Part shown: one piece after another, positions 1 through 9,496 of the stretch
Layout of the letters: every line of letters begins with the position of its first letter
Numbering within the stretch: position 1 is the stretch's first letter
From: Cryobacterium levicorallinum
GTDB taxonomy: Bacteria; Actinomycetota; Actinomycetes; Actinomycetales; Microbacteriaceae
Assembly: GCF_004402405.1 (NCBI RefSeq)
Contig: NZ_SOFE01000007.1
Span: forward strand, 17,726-81,725
Reading direction: 5' to 3'
Length of the DNA: 64,000 bases
Notes under the pieces: generated by a model
Told to the model about the DNA's origin: nothing
Database searches by the model: none
Seen by the model: only the letters and a program-made list of their open reading frames with translations
Position numbers and translations under genes: made by a program

Positions 1-17
1 ACTTCGGGTGTGCTCAT
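1..17 (-). CDS. Start of an unidentified downstream gene (partial)
   Basis: An ATG at 17..15 overlaps the TGA of the DUF2520 gene (16..14), the same ATGA coupling that joins the upstream genes. Only five codons (M-S-T-P-E) lie in the window. In many actinobacteria the gene after the DUF2520 protein is panC (pantothenate synthetase); that identity is inference from synteny only. Confidence 0.5.
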
Positions 18-775
18 TCGATTGTCCGGTCGTCGTCAAGCGGATGCTGCCTGGGCGCGATTTCGTCCAGCCCGGTCAGGTCGAGGCGTTCCGGGCTCGT
101 GCGCCCGAGGGCGTTCTCCATCGCGGAGCGCAGCAGCGGCCCCAGCACGGCTCCCGGCTGCTCCATCCCGATTCCGGCGAGCAGCCGCGTGGCCTGCTCG
201 ACGATCGACGTGGAGAATGCGGTGGCGATCTCGATGGCTTCAGCGTAGCTGGCGCGGTCGGCCTCGGCGACGATGAGCGGTTCGCCGCCCATCTCCACCG
301 CGAGCGCCTGCCCGATCGGCAGCACCGGGCCGGGCGCGGTCACCGCGAAATAGCTGTCCGCGAGCCGGGCCAAATCGAGGCTCGTGCCGGTGAAGGCCAT
401 GGCTGGGTGGATGGCGAGTGGGATCGCTCCGGCTGCCTGGGCGGGCGCGAGCACCGCGGTGCCGAAGCGGGCGGAGGTGTGCAGCACAAGCTGGCCTGGC
501 TGCCAGGTGTTCGTCACGGCGAGGCCCTGCACCAGACTCTCCAGCTGGGCATCGGGTACCGCGATGATGACCAGCTCACTGCGTTCGACCACCTCGGGCA
601 CGGTGAGGATCGGCACGAGCGGCAGGATGGCTTCGGCCCGATCACGGCTGGCCTGGGAGATCGCTGAGATGCCCACGATCGCGTGGCCGGCACCCGCGAG
701 TGCGGCGCCGAGAATGGGGCCGACGTGGCCGGCTCCGATGATTCCGACGCCGAGGCGGCCGGGCTTGGCGTTCAT
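14..775 (-). CDS. DUF2520 / Rossmann-fold NAD(P)-binding protein
   Basis: A protein of 253 aa. It opens with a dinucleotide-binding glycine motif (GIIGAGHVG near residue 10), followed by a NADP-oxidoreductase-like fold with 'IIAVPDAQL' and 'AIHPAMAFTG', typical of the Rossmann-like plus DUF2520 family. The family is related to ketopantoate/pyrroline-carboxylate reductases, but its substrate is not established. I chose the ATG at 775 because it overlaps the stop of the upstream PH-domain gene by four bases (ATGA) and starts directly before the nucleotide-binding motif; a longer open frame reaches 883 but adds residues that do not look like this family. It is probably the last-but-one gene of the long ftsH-fol operon. 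Such genes often sit beside panC or folate genes, hinting at a link with pantothenate or pterin metabolism (inference). Confidence 0.85.
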   Translation of the reverse strand: MNAKPGRLGVGIIGAGHVGPILGAALAGAGHAIVGISAISQASRDRAEAILPLVPILTVPEVVERSELVIIAVPDAQLESLVQGLAVTNTWQPGQLVLHTSARFGTAVLAPAQAAGAIPLAIHPAMAFTGTSLDLARLADSYFAVTAPGPVLPIGQALAVEMGGEPLIVAEADRASYAEAIEIATAFSTSIVEQATRLLAGIGMEQPGAVLGPLLRSAMENALGRTSPERLDLTGLDEIAPRQHPLDDDRTIE

Positions 776-2433
776 TCTGTCTCTCCGTATTGATCTGCGG
801 CTGGCTTCGGGGCCTCGTCGGCCCGGCTCCAGCGGTGGCTGGTGTCGGCGAGCGCCGAGCTGACCGCGCCGGTGGACATCCATTGGAAAAGCACGAGCGC
901 TTCATCGACGTCGATGACGCTGAGCGACGCCGTGACCGGGCCGGCGACCGCGAGCAGGTCGGCCGAGGCGAGGCGCAGCAGACGCTTGATCGGGCCCTGC
1001 CTCACGCTCACACCCTGCATGCGGGCGAGCGGCACGAGGATCAGGTCGCGGGAGAGCACCCCGCGGCGGATCAGGGCGACATTGCCCGAGACCGCCCAGC
1101 CGGTGCGCCACCAGGAGAAGGGTCGCAGCCAGACAGCTCGCGATGGCGCATTGCTGTAGAAATCGGCGACTCCGGAATCAGCTTTGCGGCCGCCGAGCAT
1201 GCCGTTTTCGACCAGCGCCCCATGGGTATCGGTGGTGAAGCCGGGGAGGGCCAGTTCGAGCACCTTCTCGACGTCGGCGAGGGTGCCGACCGGCAGAAGC
1301 ACCGTGCTCGTTGGATTACCCGCGCTCGCCCCGCCAGCGTGCCCCGCTGTGTTGATGTTGATCTGCCACCAGCCGAAACGACGCCACAGAATGGGTTGGG
1401 ACACCTTGATGGCGTGGATACGCCCGGGCGGCAGGGTCTGGCTGCTCGTGGAGAGCAGGCCGAACCCGACCCGCACGCCGTCAGCCGTGCCCGCGATCGT
1501 GAACCGCAGCTGCTTGGTGATGCGCGAGAAGTAGTAGCCGACGCTGCCGATCAGGCCGGGAAGCACGGCCACGAGCACCCAGCCGCTGCTGCCGGCGATC
1601 ACGCTGACGATCAGCCCGATGCCGGCCAGGAGCAGAAAGACGGTGAAGCCGCTGAGCACGACCGACCCGATCAGCCGTCCGGGCGGAATGCGCACGACCG
1701 ACTCCGGTGGGGCGGCGTCGGGGCCCCGTTCCGGGGCCACAAACTCGTTGTAGCGCGCCGCGGCGAAATCGCCGAGGGCCGAGTGCGCCGTGGGCGGGCC
1801 GATCAGGGTGGGGGCGGCGTCACCGCCGAGCACGGCCGGGACGGTTAGTGATGGCGCGGCGTCCGCCGCTCTGCTCTGCCGCAGGCCGGAGGCGAGGTGC
1901 AGAATGTCGCGGCGTAGGTCATCCGCTAATTTCGAGCCGAGGTAGGCCAACTGCACGTTGCCGTCCTGACCCGCGACGGCGATGTCGAGCCGGGCGGCTC
2001 CGAACAGTCGGGGAATCAACGGCCGAGCCAGGTTCACCCCCTGCACCCGGTCGAGGCGCGCCTTGCGGTTGCTGCGAAAAACGAGGCCGCTGCGCACCTC
2101 GACAACTTCCCCGTTGATGCGAAAGGTGTGCATGCGCCAGGACAGGTAGAACGCGACAATTATGACCAGTAGCACGCCAGCGATGATGAGCAGCGCCCAC
2201 CCGGTGCCGCCCCGCTGGTAGATCTCATCGATCGGGTCGCCGCCGTAGTTCTCCTCGCCCAGGAACAGGTCGATGAGCCGTTCGCGCAGGTTGGCGATCA
2301 CGAAGCCGAGCACGGCCACCATGAAAATGCCGCCGCGCAGCAGTGGTGTCGCGGGGTGCAGTCGGTGCCACTGCCCGTCGGTGAGGTCGGTGCGCGGTGC
2401 AGCGAGTGGCGCCGGAACGGCGGGCTCGCTCAC
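772..2433 (-). CDS. PH domain-containing membrane protein (YdbT-like)
   Basis: A protein of 553 aa with several predicted transmembrane segments (around residues 33-47, 79-97, 260-305) alternating with bacterial PH (bPH2/DUF304) modules. The first module includes 'RINGEVVEVRSGLVFRSNRKARLDRVQGVNLARP', split here as RINGEVVEVRSGL then VFRSNRKARLDRVQGV; a second runs around 'TADGVRVGFGLLSTSSQTLPP' and a third near 'GNVALIRRGVLSRDLILVPL'. This triple-repeat layout matches YdbT-type proteins. Its start ATG overlaps the TGA of the smaller PH protein by four bases, so the two are translationally coupled and may form one membrane complex. YdbS/YdbT homologues in Bacillus have been linked to antimicrobial resistance; a role here is not shown by the sequence. 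Confidence 0.85.
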   Translation of the reverse strand: MSEPAVPAPLAAPRTDLTDGQWHRLHPATPLLRGGIFMVAVLGFVIANLRERLIDLFLGEENYGGDPIDEIYQRGGTGWALLIIAGVLLVIIVAFYLSWRMHTFRINGEVVEVRSGLVFRSNRKARLDRVQGVNLARPLIPRLFGAARLDIAVAGQDGNVQLAYLGSKLADDLRRDILHLASGLRQSRAADAAPSLTVPAVLGGDAAPTLIGPPTAHSALGDFAAARYNEFVAPERGPDAAPPESVVRIPPGRLIGSVVLSGFTVFLLLAGIGLIVSVIAGSSGWVLVAVLPGLIGSVGYYFSRITKQLRFTIAGTADGVRVGFGLLSTSSQTLPPGRIHAIKVSQPILWRRFGWWQININTAGHAGGASAGNPTSTVLLPVGTLADVEKVLELALPGFTTDTHGALVENGMLGGRKADSGVADFYSNAPSRAVWLRPFSWWRTGWAVSGNVALIRRGVLSRDLILVPLARMQGVSVRQGPIKRLLRLASADLLAVAGPVTASLSVIDVDEALVLFQWMSTGAVSSALADTSHRWSRADEAPKPAADQYGETE

Positions 2434-2966
2434 AGCCCCGCCCGGCGGATCTCGGCGAGCTCCACCAAACGGTCGCGCAGACTTTCGGCATCCGCTTCGG
2501 CCAGCCCGGGGATCGAGACCCCGGCGGTCGCCGCCGCGGTCACGAATTTGAGGTCGGCCAGACCGAGCCAGCGCGCCACCGGGCCGCGGGTGATATCGAT
2601 GAGCTGCATGCGTCCGTAGGGCACCGCCACAAAGCGCTGAAAGAGGATGCCGCGGCGAAAGAGCAAATCATCCTCGCGCAGCAGATAGCCGATGGAGCGC
2701 ACCCGGCGCGGTTCGAACACCAGGTTGATAATGGTCATCAGGAGCACCGCGAGGCCGACCCACAAGGCCCAGGTCTGCTCGAGCAGCAGCCAGAGCACGC
2801 TGGCGCCGCCGCAGACCACGACGCCGAACAAAATGGTGCCGACGATCTCGACCAGCACGTACTTCGGGGAAACCCGCTTCCACTCGCCGACGCCGACCAG
2901 GTCAAGCCGTTCCGACGGTTCGACCCGCGCGTGTTCGGGTGGGTTCACATCGTCGGAATCAGGCAC
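2430..2966 (-). CDS. Small PH domain-containing membrane protein (YdbS-like)
   Basis: A protein of 178 aa with two adjacent transmembrane helices (about residues 40-80) followed by one bPH2/DUF304 domain containing 'RSIGYLLREDDLLFRRGI' and 'VPYGRMQLIDITRGPVAR'. I chose the GTG start at 2966: it overlaps the end of the DUF3180 gene by eight bases, whereas the longer open frame back to 3077 would overlap it far more and adds low-complexity residues. The pairing of one single-module and one multi-module PH protein is the usual YdbS-YdbT arrangement. Function unknown; membrane location is clear from the hydrophobic segments. Confidence 0.85.
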   Translation of the reverse strand: MPDSDDVNPPEHARVEPSERLDLVGVGEWKRVSPKYVLVEIVGTILFGVVVCGGASVLWLLLEQTWALWVGLAVLLMTIINLVFEPRRVRSIGYLLREDDLLFRRGILFQRFVAVPYGRMQLIDITRGPVARWLGLADLKFVTAAATAGVSIPGLAEADAESLRDRLVELAEIRRAGL

Positions 2967-3435
2967 GCGTACCTCCGGGCTCGTCGGTATCGGTGTCGTC
3001 GTCGGGCGGAAGGGTGCAGAAGTGTTCGGCCACGAGGCCGGCCGCCAGCATGACGGCCGCGCCGATCGCCGTACCAATCGCGAGCCAGAGCGAAGTGACC
3101 GCCGGCACCACGGATCGGGTCAGGATGTACAGTACGATGCCGAGGGAACCGCCGAACAGCAGGGACGCTGAGAGTGAGGTCGCCTTCGACAGTACGGCCA
3201 CCCGCATCGCCCAGAACGGGTCGATGCGGCGCAGCGCCTTGCGTCGGCTGCCCTGACGTACCCGCCAGGCCAGACTGACGACGACGGCCGCCAACAGGAT
3301 GAGCGTTAGCGGCAGAGTAACCGGTGGAACGACGATGGGGGCACCGGATGCCGCGAACGCGATCTCGAGCAGAAAGCCGATCACGAGTCCGATGAGCAGC
3401 ACCGCGAGCAGCCCGGTCGCGTGCGAGCGCTTCAT
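2959..3435 (-). CDS. DUF3180 membrane protein
   Basis: A protein of 158 aa with four hydrophobic segments (roughly residues 8-28, 38-57, 86-106 and 113-135) and a short acidic tail (PPDDDTDTDEPGG). This matches the actinobacterial DUF3180 family, which is consistently found directly after folK. Its ATG overlaps the folK stop by four bases. No enzymatic motif is visible. Its fixed place between the folate genes and the PH-domain proteins suggests a membrane-related housekeeping role, but none is known. Confidence 0.85.
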   Translation of the reverse strand: MKRSHATGLLAVLLIGLVIGFLLEIAFAASGAPIVVPPVTLPLTLILLAAVVVSLAWRVRQGSRRKALRRIDPFWAMRVAVLSKATSLSASLLFGGSLGIVLYILTRSVVPAVTSLWLAIGTAIGAAVMLAAGLVAEHFCTLPPDDDTDTDEPGGTRA

Positions 3436-3965
3436 CGCGGTGTTCCCGGTGCCGGGTGGAGGGTGGCGGCATCCGTTGCCCGGCGCACTGTCTGGCCGGT
3501 CGCGGCGAGCAGGTCGCGCACCAGGCCCCGGCCGGGAACGGTGGCTTGCTCATCGAGGTCGAGCCAGGGGGCGAGCACGAAGTCGCGTTCCGCCGCGCGC
3601 GGGTGCGGCACGGTGAGGCGCGCGTCGTCGATGCTCAGCTGGCCAAAGGCGATGATGTCGATGTCGAGTGTGCGGTCGCCCCAGCGCTCGGCGCGCACCC
3701 GGCCGTGCTCGGCCTCGATGGCGTTGACGGCGTCGAGCAGCGCGTAGGCGTCGCCGGTGTAATCGATCGTGAGCACCGCGTTGAGATAGCGGGGGGCGCG
3801 CTCGTCAACACCGTCGAGTTTTACGGCTGCCGATTCGTAGCTCGGCGACACTGCGACGAGCGTCGCGCCGGGCAGGTCGGCGAGATCCCGCACGGCGCTC
3901 GCGAGCGTCGTTTCCCGGTCTCCGAGGTTGCTACCGAGGGCCAGAACGACTCGATCACCGGTCAT
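3432..3965 (-). CDS. folK: 2-amino-4-hydroxy-6-hydroxymethyldihydropteridine diphosphokinase
   Basis: A protein of 177 aa, normal length for HPPK. It transfers pyrophosphate from ATP to 6-hydroxymethyl-7,8-dihydropterin, giving the substrate for FolP. Family marks: N-terminal 'VVLALGSNLGDRE', the central 'YLNAVLTIDYTG', and the signature 'RWGDRTLDIDIIAFG' followed by 'LTVPHPRAAERDFVLAPW'. It overlaps folB upstream and the DUF3180 gene downstream by four bases each, so the folate enzymes are made as one coupled set. Confidence 0.95.
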   Translation of the reverse strand: MTGDRVVLALGSNLGDRETTLASAVRDLADLPGATLVAVSPSYESAAVKLDGVDERAPRYLNAVLTIDYTGDAYALLDAVNAIEAEHGRVRAERWGDRTLDIDIIAFGQLSIDDARLTVPHPRAAERDFVLAPWLDLDEQATVPGRGLVRDLLAATGQTVRRATDAATLHPAPGTPR

Positions 3966-4324
3966 GGCCGCACCCGGGTGATCTGCACAGCCACGTCGGT
4001 GAAGGGCACGGAGATGGGAGCCTGCGGCTTGTGCACCGTGACCTGCACCTTGAGCGCCGGTGGATGGGCCAGCACGACGGAGGCGATGCGTTCGGCGACG
4101 GTTTCGATGAGGTCGACGGGGTTGTGCTTGGCTGCGTCGGTGATTTGCTCGGCGAGTTCGCCATAGTGGATGGTCTGGGTCACGTCATCGCTCGCCGCCG
4201 CCGCGAGCAGATCGAGCCAGACGGTGACGTCAATGACGAAGTCCTGGCCGTTTTCTTTCTCGAAGTCGTAGACGCCATGGTGGGCGTTCACCCGCAGGCC
4301 GGTGAGGGTGATCGAATCAGTCAT
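3962..4324 (-). CDS. folB: Dihydroneopterin aldolase
   Basis: A protein of 120 aa, the standard FolB length. It cleaves 7,8-dihydroneopterin to 6-hydroxymethyl-dihydropterin and glycolaldehyde. Visible marks: 'ITLTGLRVNAHHGVYDFEKENGQ' region (start 'LTGLRVNAHHGVYDFEK') carrying the substrate-binding His-Gly and Glu, 'YGELAEQITDA', and 'LIETVAERIA'. Start and stop codons overlap folP and folK respectively by four bases. Confidence 0.95.
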   Translation of the reverse strand: MTDSITLTGLRVNAHHGVYDFEKENGQDFVIDVTVWLDLLAAAASDDVTQTIHYGELAEQITDAAKHNPVDLIETVAERIASVVLAHPPALKVQVTVHKPQAPISVPFTDVAVQITRVRP

Positions 4325-5211
4325 GGTTCCATTGTGTCGGACTCGAACGACCCGCCCGACAATTCATTGGTGGCCGGTGACGTCGATTGCCGGGCGTTGG
4401 ACAGTACGTTGAGCGCCGCGCGGGTGCCGGCGACGTCGTGCACGCGCACCGCCCAGGCGCCCGCCTGTGCGGCCAGCACACTCACCACGGCGGTCGGCAG
4501 GTCACGGTCCTGCACTGGAGCGCCGTCCGGCAGAACCGCCGCCAGAAAGCGTTTGCGCGAGGCTCCGACGAGGATCGGAAGCCCCAGCGAGGCGAAGGCA
4601 TCTAGCCGGTTGATTAGCTGCCAATTGTGTTCGGTCTTCTTGGAGAAGCCGAGGCCAGGGTCGAGCACGATGCGCTCGCGCGCCACGCCGGCGGCGGTCA
4701 ACGCGTCCACCCGGGCGGTGAGCGCGACCATAACCTCGGTGACGACGTCGTCGTACTCCGTGAGGGCGTCCATCTGCTGGGCATGGGCACGCCAGTGCAT
4801 GGCCACAAAGTTCAGGCCCGTGTCGGCGACGACAGCAGCCATGTCGGGGTCGGCCAACCCGCCGGAAACATCGTTGATGATGCTCGCTCCGGCTTTCGCT
4901 GCCGCGCGGGCCGTCGAGGCGTTGAGCGTGTCGATGCTCAGGCGCAGTCCCTGCCGGGCGAGTTCGGTGACGACCGGAATGACCCGGTTTTGTTCCTCGG
5001 CCGGAGTGACGCGGGTGGCACCCGGGCGAGTGGATTCACCGCCCACGTCGATCAGGTCGGCGCCCTGGGCGCGCAGCAGCAGTCCGTGCTCGATGGCGGC
5101 ATCCGTTGCTGCCCACCGTCCGCCATCGCTGAAAGAGTCAGGTGTGACGTTGAGCACCCCCATGATGAGCGTCACTGGCCTGATCAGCGTCACTGGCCTG
5201 ATCAGAGTCAT
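4321..5211 (-). CDS. folP: Dihydropteroate synthase
   Basis: A protein of 296 aa. It joins dihydropterin pyrophosphate to p-aminobenzoate and is the sulfonamide target. Conserved signatures: 'MGVLNVTPDSFSDGG', 'GADLIDVGGESTRPGA', 'INDVSGGLADPDM', 'DPGLGFSKKTEHN' and 'GASRKRF'. Odd feature: the first 16 residues contain an 18-bp perfect tandem duplication (LIRPVT twice), so the protein has an extra copy of the leader before the usual 'LIMGVLN' beta strand; the true start could also be one of the two in-frame GTG codons inside the repeat. The ATG chosen overlaps the folE stop by four bases. Confidence 0.95.
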   Translation of the reverse strand: MTLIRPVTLIRPVTLIMGVLNVTPDSFSDGGRWAATDAAIEHGLLLRAQGADLIDVGGESTRPGATRVTPAEEQNRVIPVVTELARQGLRLSIDTLNASTARAAAKAGASIINDVSGGLADPDMAAVVADTGLNFVAMHWRAHAQQMDALTEYDDVVTEVMVALTARVDALTAAGVARERIVLDPGLGFSKKTEHNWQLINRLDAFASLGLPILVGASRKRFLAAVLPDGAPVQDRDLPTAVVSVLAAQAGAWAVRVHDVAGTRAALNVLSNARQSTSPATNELSGGSFESDTMEP

Positions 5212-5777
5212 TGGCCCGCGGCGATCAGGGCAATGATCTCGGCGCGGGCGGTCGGCTCGGTCAGCACGCCGCGGGAAGCCATGGTCACGGTCGAACTCGC
5301 GCTCTGGCGTGGGCCGCGGGTGCCGACACAGCCGTGCACGGCATCGAGCACGACGAGCACGCCGAGCGGGTCGAGGCCGTCCTGCAATGCGCCGGCGATC
5401 TCCTCGGTCAGGCGCTCCTGCAGCTGGGGCCGGGCTGCGATGGTTTCAACAACGGCGGGCAACCGGCCGAGGCCGACGACCCGGCCCCGTGGCAGGTAGG
5501 CCACGTGGGCGGTGCCCAGGAACGGCAGCAGGTGGTGTTCACAGATGGACCGAAAGGCGATGTCGCGCAGCAGCACGAGTTCCCCGGTGCTGTCCCCGAC
5601 CGGAACGAAGTCCTGCAGGAGCTCCTGCGGGTCCTGGTCCAGGCCGGCGAAGAACTCGGCGTAGGCATCCGCTACTCGTCGCGGCGTGCTCTCCAGGCCG
5701 ACCCGTTCCGGATTCTCGCCGATTGCGGCGAGAATCTCTGAAACGGCCGCCTCGATGCGTGCCCTGTCCACCGCCAC
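5208..5777 (-). CDS. folE: GTP cyclohydrolase I
   Basis: A protein of 189 aa. It converts GTP to dihydroneopterin triphosphate, the first step of folate synthesis. Marks: 'VGLESTPRRVADAYAEFF', the zinc and substrate motif 'SICEHHLLPFLGTAHVAYLP', 'GLGRLPAVVETIAARPQLQE' and 'VVLDAVHGCVGTRG' with the second zinc Cys. Only six bases separate it from the ftsH stop, and it overlaps folP, so it is in the same operon. Confidence 0.97.
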   Translation of the reverse strand: MAVDRARIEAAVSEILAAIGENPERVGLESTPRRVADAYAEFFAGLDQDPQELLQDFVPVGDSTGELVLLRDIAFRSICEHHLLPFLGTAHVAYLPRGRVVGLGRLPAVVETIAARPQLQERLTEEIAGALQDGLDPLGVLVVLDAVHGCVGTRGPRQSASSTVTMASRGVLTEPTARAEIIALIAAGQ

Positions 5778-5783
5778 GGGCGC

Positions 5784-7793
5784 CTAAGCGGTCGCGGGGC
5801 GGGGGGTGCGGGCCGGCGCGCGTTTCGGTTTGGCGGGGGCGGCGTCACCGCTCGTGATGCCACCGTCGACGGCGGCACCGTCGATGGGAGCCTTCGGAGC
5901 CGGCATCGCGATCGGCGGCACGTCAGACACGGGGCGCTTGTCGCTCGACAGCCACTGCGGGCGCGACGGGAGCTTTTCGACGTTGGCGAAGATCTCGGCG
6001 AGAGCGGTCTGGTCGAGCGTTTCGTGCTCGAGCAGTGCCGTGGCGAGGTCGTCCAGGATCACGCGGTTCTTGATCAAAACCTCGTAGGCCTCGTCGTGGG
6101 CGTCCTCGAGCAGCTGGCGCACCTCGCGGTCGACGCTCTCGGCCACGCGCTCCGAGTAGTCGCGCTGGTGGCCCATGTCGCGGCCGAGAAACACCTCACC
6201 GGAACCCTGGCCGAGCTTGAGCGGACCGACGACCGCGCTCATGCCGAACTCGGTGACCATCTTGCGGGCCGTCGCGGTGGCCTTCTCGATGTCGTTGGAC
6301 GCGCCGCTGGTCGGGTCGTGAAAGATGATCTCCTCGGCGACACGGCCACCCATGGCGTAGGCCAGCTGGTCGAGCAGTTCGTTGCGGGTGACCGAGTAGC
6401 GGTCTTCAAGCGGCATGACCATCGTGTAGCCGAGGGCCCGGCCGCGCGGCAGAATTGTGATCTTGGTGACCGGGTCGGTGAAGTTCATGGCGGTCGCGAC
6501 GAGGGCGTGGCCACCCTCGTGGTACGCCGTGATGAGCTTTTCCTTGTCGCGCATCACGCGGGTGCGGCGCTGCGGTCCGGCCATGACCCGGTCGACGGCC
6601 TCGTCCAGGGCCCGGTTGTCGATGAGCTGGGCGTTCGAGCGAGCGGTCAGCAGAGCGGCCTCGTTGAGCACATTTGCCAAGTCGGCGCCGGTGAAGCCGG
6701 GCGTTTTACGGGCGAGGACCTCGAGGTCAACACCGTCGGCCATCGGCTTGCCCTTGGAGTGCACCTCAAGGATGCGCTTGCGACCGAGCATGTCGGGCGC
6801 ATCAACGCCGATCTGCCGGTCGAACCGGCCAGGGCGAAGCAGAGCGGGGTCGAGAATGTCTGGTCGGTTGGTGGCGGCGATCAGAATGACGTTCGCCTTC
6901 ACGTCGAAGCCGTCCATCTCGACCAGCAGCTGGTTCAGGGTCTGCTCGCGTTCGTCGTGGCCGCCGCCCATTCCGGCACCACGGTGACGACCAACGGCGT
7001 CGATCTCGTCGATGAAGATAATGGCCGGGGCGTTTTCCTTGGCCTGGCTGAACAGGTCACGCACGCGGCTGGCTCCGACGCCGACGAACATTTCCACGAA
7101 GTCCGAGCCGCTGATCGCGTAAAACGGCACGTTGGCCTCGCCGGCCACGGCCCGGGCCAGCAGCGTCTTTCCGGTCCCGGGAGGGCCATACAGCAGAACG
7201 CCCTTGGGGATGCGGGCTCCGACCGCCTGGAACTTGGCCGGCTCCTTGAGGAAGTCTTTGATCTCTTCGAGCTCTTCGATGGCTTCATCGGCGCCGGCGA
7301 CATCGGCGAAGGTGACCTGTGGGCTTTCCTTGGAGACGAGCTTGGCCTTGGACTTGCCAAACTTCATGACCTTGCTGCCACCGCCCTGCATCGAGATCAT
7401 GAGCCAGAAGAAGGCACCGATCAGCAGCACGGGCAGCAGGAAGCTCAGTACGGAGAGCACCCAGTTGGGCTGCGGCACCTCGTCGGTGAAGCCGTCCTTC
7501 GGGTTTGCTGCGGTCACCGCGGTGATGATCTCTTCACCACGCGGAGCAACGTAATAGAACTGAACCTGGGTGCCGAGGTCGCCGCTGGCCTTGGTCAGCG
7601 TGAGGTCGACGCGTTGTTCGCCATCGACGATAGTCGCCTCGGCGACGTTGCCCGATTCAAGAAAGCTCAGGCCCTCTTGTGTGCTGACCTCACGAAATCC
7701 GGACATGGTGATGAGGCTTGACCCCACCCAGACGGCGATGACGGCGAGCACAATGTACAAAATGGGGCCGCGGAGTAGCTTCTTGACGTTCAT
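5784..7793 (-). CDS. ftsH: ATP-dependent zinc metalloprotease FtsH
   Basis: A protein of 669 aa, full length. It is a membrane-anchored AAA+ protease for quality control of membrane and short-lived proteins. Order: transmembrane helix at about 11-30, periplasmic-side domain to 110, second helix 112-134, AAA module with Walker A 'GPPGTGKT' (203-210), Walker B 'IIFIDEID' (about 257-264), second region of homology '[20 protein letters not shown]', then the zinc site 'HEGGH' (424-428). The C-terminal tail is long and Pro/Ala/Lys-rich, as usual in actinobacteria. Upstream 82 bp separate it from hpt and probably hold a promoter; downstream it runs into the folate genes. Confidence 0.97.
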   Translation of the reverse strand: MNVKKLLRGPILYIVLAVIAVWVGSSLITMSGFREVSTQEGLSFLESGNVAEATIVDGEQRVDLTLTKASGDLGTQVQFYYVAPRGEEIITAVTAANPKDGFTDEVPQPNWVLSVLSFLLPVLLIGAFFWLMISMQGGGSKVMKFGKSKAKLVSKESPQVTFADVAGADEAIEELEEIKDFLKEPAKFQAVGARIPKGVLLYGPPGTGKTLLARAVAGEANVPFYAISGSDFVEMFVGVGASRVRDLFSQAKENAPAIIFIDEIDAVGRHRGAGMGGGHDEREQTLNQLLVEMDGFDVKANVILIAATNRPDILDPALLRPGRFDRQIGVDAPDMLGRKRILEVHSKGKPMADGVDLEVLARKTPGFTGADLANVLNEAALLTARSNAQLIDNRALDEAVDRVMAGPQRRTRVMRDKEKLITAYHEGGHALVATAMNFTDPVTKITILPRGRALGYTMVMPLEDRYSVTRNELLDQLAYAMGGRVAEEIIFHDPTSGASNDIEKATATARKMVTEFGMSAVVGPLKLGQGSGEVFLGRDMGHQRDYSERVAESVDREVRQLLEDAHDEAYEVLIKNRVILDDLATALLEHETLDQTALAEIFANVEKLPSRPQWLSSDKRPVSDVPPIAMPAPKAPIDGAAVDGGITSGDAAPAKPKRAPARTPRPATA

Positions 7794-7875
7794 GGTGACC
7801 TCAGGCTAGCGCGCGTTTACAAGGGAATGCCGTGTGTTCGCCCAAAGGAAAACTCGGGCGCAGAGCCGAACGCTG

Positions 7876-8466
7876 TTAGAGCGCGGCGGCCGCGACGGTG
7901 GAATACACGTGCGGGGCGAGAATTCCGACCGAGCGCAGGTTGCGGTACTTCTCGTCATAGTCGAGGCCATAACCGACCACGAACTTGTTCGGAATGTTGA
8001 ATCCGACGTATTTCACGTCGATGTCGACGCGCGCGGCATCCGGTTTGCGCAGCAGTGCGCAGATTTCAATGGATGCCGGACCGCGGGTTTTCAGGTTCGC
8101 CAGCAGCCACGAGAGGGTCAGGCCGGAGTCGATGATGTCCTCGACGATGAGCACGTTGCGGCCAGACAGGTCGGTGTCGAGGTCCTTGAGAATGCGCACG
8201 ACGCCGCTGGACTGCGTGCCGGAGCCGTAGGAACTGACCGCCATCCAGTCCATCGTGATCGGGTGGCGCAGTTCGCGGGCCAGATCAGCCATGACCATGA
8301 CGGCGCCCTTGAGCACGCCGACCAGCAGCAGATCGGTGCCGGCGTAGTCCGCTTCGATCTCGCGGCTCATTTCGGCCAGGCGATCGCGGATCTGCTCCTC
8401 GCTGATCAGGATCTCGGTGAGGTCGCCGTCAATGTCGCGAGGTTCCATATGAAAGGTGCAGTCCAT
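7876..8466 (-). CDS. hpt: Hypoxanthine phosphoribosyltransferase
   Basis: A protein of 196 aa. It salvages hypoxanthine and guanine using PRPP. Family marks: '[19 protein letters not shown]' near residue 46, '[19 protein letters not shown]', and the PRPP-binding loop '[18 protein letters not shown]'. It ends 'AAAAL'. The start sits 10 bp beyond the tilS stop, so tilS-hpt is one transcript; tilS-hpt-ftsH is a common actinobacterial order. Confidence 0.95.
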   Translation of the reverse strand: MDCTFHMEPRDIDGDLTEILISEEQIRDRLAEMSREIEADYAGTDLLLVGVLKGAVMVMADLARELRHPITMDWMAVSSYGSGTQSSGVVRILKDLDTDLSGRNVLIVEDIIDSGLTLSWLLANLKTRGPASIEICALLRKPDAARVDIDVKYVGFNIPNKFVVGYGLDYDEKYRNLRSVGILAPHVYSTVAAAAL

Positions 8467-8476
8467 TTCTTCAGAT

Positions 8477-9451
8477 TTATGCTGGCACGGAAAAAATCAA
8501 CAATCCGCCCTGCCGTATAACTCTAATACCCGGCAGGCTGAGTGCCCCCTGTCCATGCCAATCGGTCACGAGGGCCGCCACCGCCAGGGTCTGCCGCCGG
8601 TCGAGCCACACCCCACACTCCTGCTCCACTCCCAATCGGATCACGCGCTGCCGCACCGCAGCCGGCTGCGCTGCGAGAGCGGCCGCGTCGATCGTGCCAT
8701 GAGCCCAGTGCCTGCGCGCGACCGCGTCGGCAAGCTCATCGAGCGCGTCGGAATCCTCGCGCAGCGCCTGAGCGGTGCGGGCGAGCGCCACGGCGACGCC
8801 GGGACCGAGCTCGCTTTCCAGCAGCGGCAGCACGGTTTCGCGCGCCCGCACCCGGGCATAGCGCGGGTCGAAATTGTGCGGGTCGGTCCACGGCGCGAGG
8901 CCGGCATCCGCACAAAATTGCCGGGTAGCGGCGCGACGGATGCCCAGCAACGGTCGTAAAATCGGCCCGGTTTGCGCCGCCATTCCGCGCAGGCTGGTCG
9001 GCCCGGAGCCCCGGGCCAGCCCGAGCAGCACGGTTTCGGCCTGGTCGTCGAGGGTATGACCGAGCAGCACGCCGCTCGCCCCGGTCTGCTCGAGCGCCGC
9101 AGTGAACGCCGCATAGCGTGCGGTGCGTGCGGCCGCCTCCGGGCCGGTTCCGTCGCCGTCGACCGTCACGCTCCAGACGAGCACGGGGTCGAGGCCAAGC
9201 TGGCGGGCGGTCTCGGCGGCTGCGACTGCGACATCCGCTGATCCGGTTTGCAGATTGTGATCGACGATGACCGCGCCGGCACGGATACCCGCGCGCCCGG
9301 CCTCGAAGGCGGTCGCCGCGGCCAGCGCGAGCGAATCGGCGCCGCCGCTGAGTCCAACAAGCACGAGCCCCTCGGTCGGCAGCAACGCGCGCACGGCCCG
9401 GCGAATATCGGCGATGGCCGGGGTCAGACGCGGGCGGCGGGTGGATTCCAT
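8477..9451 (-). CDS. tilS: tRNA(Ile)-lysidine synthase
   Basis: A protein of 324 aa, the short actinobacterial form. It attaches lysine to C34 of the CAU tRNA-Ile so that it reads AUA. The N-terminal ATP-pyrophosphatase loop '[12 protein letters not shown]' (SGGADS at about 35-40) and 'VDHNLQTGS' are clear, followed by '[22 protein letters not shown]' and the '[17 protein letters not shown]' helix. It is divergent from ppa, whose start lies 45 bp away, so the two share a very short promoter region. Confidence 0.95.
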   Translation of the reverse strand: MESTRRPRLTPAIADIRRAVRALLPTEGLVLVGLSGGADSLALAAATAFEAGRAGIRAGAVIVDHNLQTGSADVAVAAAETARQLGLDPVLVWSVTVDGDGTGPEAAARTARYAAFTAALEQTGASGVLLGHTLDDQAETVLLGLARGSGPTSLRGMAAQTGPILRPLLGIRRAATRQFCADAGLAPWTDPHNFDPRYARVRARETVLPLLESELGPGVAVALARTAQALREDSDALDELADAVARRHWAHGTIDAAALAAQPAAVRQRVIRLGVEQECGVWLDRRQTLAVAALVTDWHGQGALSLPGIRVIRQGGLLIFSVPA

Positions 9452-9496
9452 CCAGTAACGTTATCCGCAGACTTAGATCAAGGGAGAAACAACGCC

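Noticed and set aside
6024..7721. 565-aa open frame opposite ftsH
   Set aside because: Antisense shadow of a conserved gene in GC-rich DNA; no SD and no domain.
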